This document shows positions 4,706-5,158 of a stretch of 5,158 nucleotides of DNA, piece by piece; position 1 is the first letter of the stretch, and every line of letters starts with the position of its first letter. This DNA comes from Eudoraea sp. Its GTDB lineage: Bacteria; Bacteroidota; Bacteroidia; Flavobacteriales; Flavobacteriaceae. The notes under the pieces were generated by a model, which saw only the letters and a list, made by a program, of their open reading frames with translations, made no database searches and had not been told where the DNA came from. Position numbers and translations under genes: made by a program. The DNA lies in contig JABDPH010000223.1 in NCBI GenBank assembly GCA_013042925.1, forward strand, positions 1-5,158, written 5' to 3'.

Positions 4706-5158
4706 ATGAAAAAAATATTAGTCCCGGTAGATTTTTCGGAGCATGCAGCATATGCGCTTGAAGTTGCTGCTAAACTGGCCAAGGATTTTAGTGCAGAGAT
4801 TATTGTACTTCACATGATGGGTCTTTCTGAAGCCTACTTCACCAAAAGTGAATCTGAAGAAGCCGCAGAGGCTCACTTCTATATGAAACTGGCCAAGAAG
4901 CGTTATGAAACTTTTTTAAACAAACCATTTTTGAAAGGTGTTAAGGTTACCGAAATGGTCCAAAACTATAAGATATTCAGTGAGATTAATCAGGTGGCCA
5001 AGGAAAAAAATATTGACTTGATAATTATGGGCTCACATGGGGCAAGCGGGGTTAGTGAAATTTTTGTTGGCTCCAATACAGAAAAAGTAGTGCGCTCTTC
5101 TGATATACCGGTTTTAGTAATAAAAGAACCTTCTCCTTTATTCACGCCAAAATTAGTT
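4706..5158 (+). CDS. Universal stress protein, UspA family (partial, open at window end)
   Basis: This is a cytosolic UspA-family protein; 151 residues are visible without a stop. It begins MKKILVPVDFSEHAAYAL, the typical strand-loop start with the nucleotide-contacting Asp at residue 9. It has IIVLHMM near residues 32-38 and LIIMGSHGASG at about 105-115. The ATP-binding pattern G-2x-G-9x-G-S/T is intact (G109, G112, G122-S123), so this is an ATP-binding-type Usp. The domain closes with DIPVLVIKEP at about 133-142, yet the frame continues with SPLFTPKLV. In Bacteroidota such a tail often leads into a second Usp domain, making a protein of about 270-280 aa; this is inferred because the sequence stops here. 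It lies 24 bp after hpf and probably shares its promoter. Confidence 0.92.
   Translation, partial: MKKILVPVDFSEHAAYALEVAAKLAKDFSAEIIVLHMMGLSEAYFTKSESEEAAEAHFYMKLAKKRYETFLNKPFLKGVKVTEMVQNYKIFSEINQVAKEKNIDLIIMGSHGASGVSEIFVGSNTEKVVRSSDIPVLVIKEPSPLFTPKLV

Overview
The window looks like Bacteroidota (Flavobacteriia or a close relative) chromosomal DNA. It is AT-rich, start codons lack clear Shine-Dalgarno sequences, candidate promoters carry TAnnTTTG-type -7 boxes, and the protein families fit that phylum: a LytTR response regulator, a lipoprotein-type membrane fusion protein, a short HPF and a probably tandem UspA. This assignment comes from sequence character, not from a database match.

Left part (1-3511, minus strand): a compact four-gene unit, transcribed right to left. 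The order is a LytTR-family response regulator (2804-3511), a HlyD/MacA-like periplasmic adaptor lipoprotein (1663-2766), a MacB/FtsX-type ABC permease (404-1666), and a LolD/MacB-type ABC ATPase (1-394, cut by the window edge). The adaptor and permease genes overlap by 4 bp, and the other junctions are 9 and 37 bp. Together they encode a split MacAB- or DevBCA-like tripartite exporter with its own response regulator. No histidine kinase or TolC-like gene is in view.

Centre (3512-3784): a 273-bp divergent promoter region with no credible gene. It is rich in inverted repeats. Right part (3785-5158, plus strand): a DoxX-like four-helix membrane protein, a 159-bp gap, then a short ribosome hibernation factor followed 24 bp later by a universal stress protein that runs off the window.

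The most interesting signal is regulatory. All three transcription units start behind a 14-bp dyad of the form ATGAC-N4-GTCAT: ATGATCAAAGTCAT for the regulator/exporter operon (minus strand), ATGACATTTGTCAC for the DoxX-like gene, and ATGACAAATGTCAT for hpf-usp. In all three, exactly 22 bp separate the dyad from a TAnnTTTG-like -7 box. This puts the dyad centre near -41.5, the classical class II activator position, with the 5-N4-5 geometry of Crp/Fnr-family sites. The inference is that one Crp/Fnr-like regulator, possibly responding to low oxygen, redox or stress, co-activates the exporter operon, the DoxX-like protein and the ribosome-hibernation/Usp pair.
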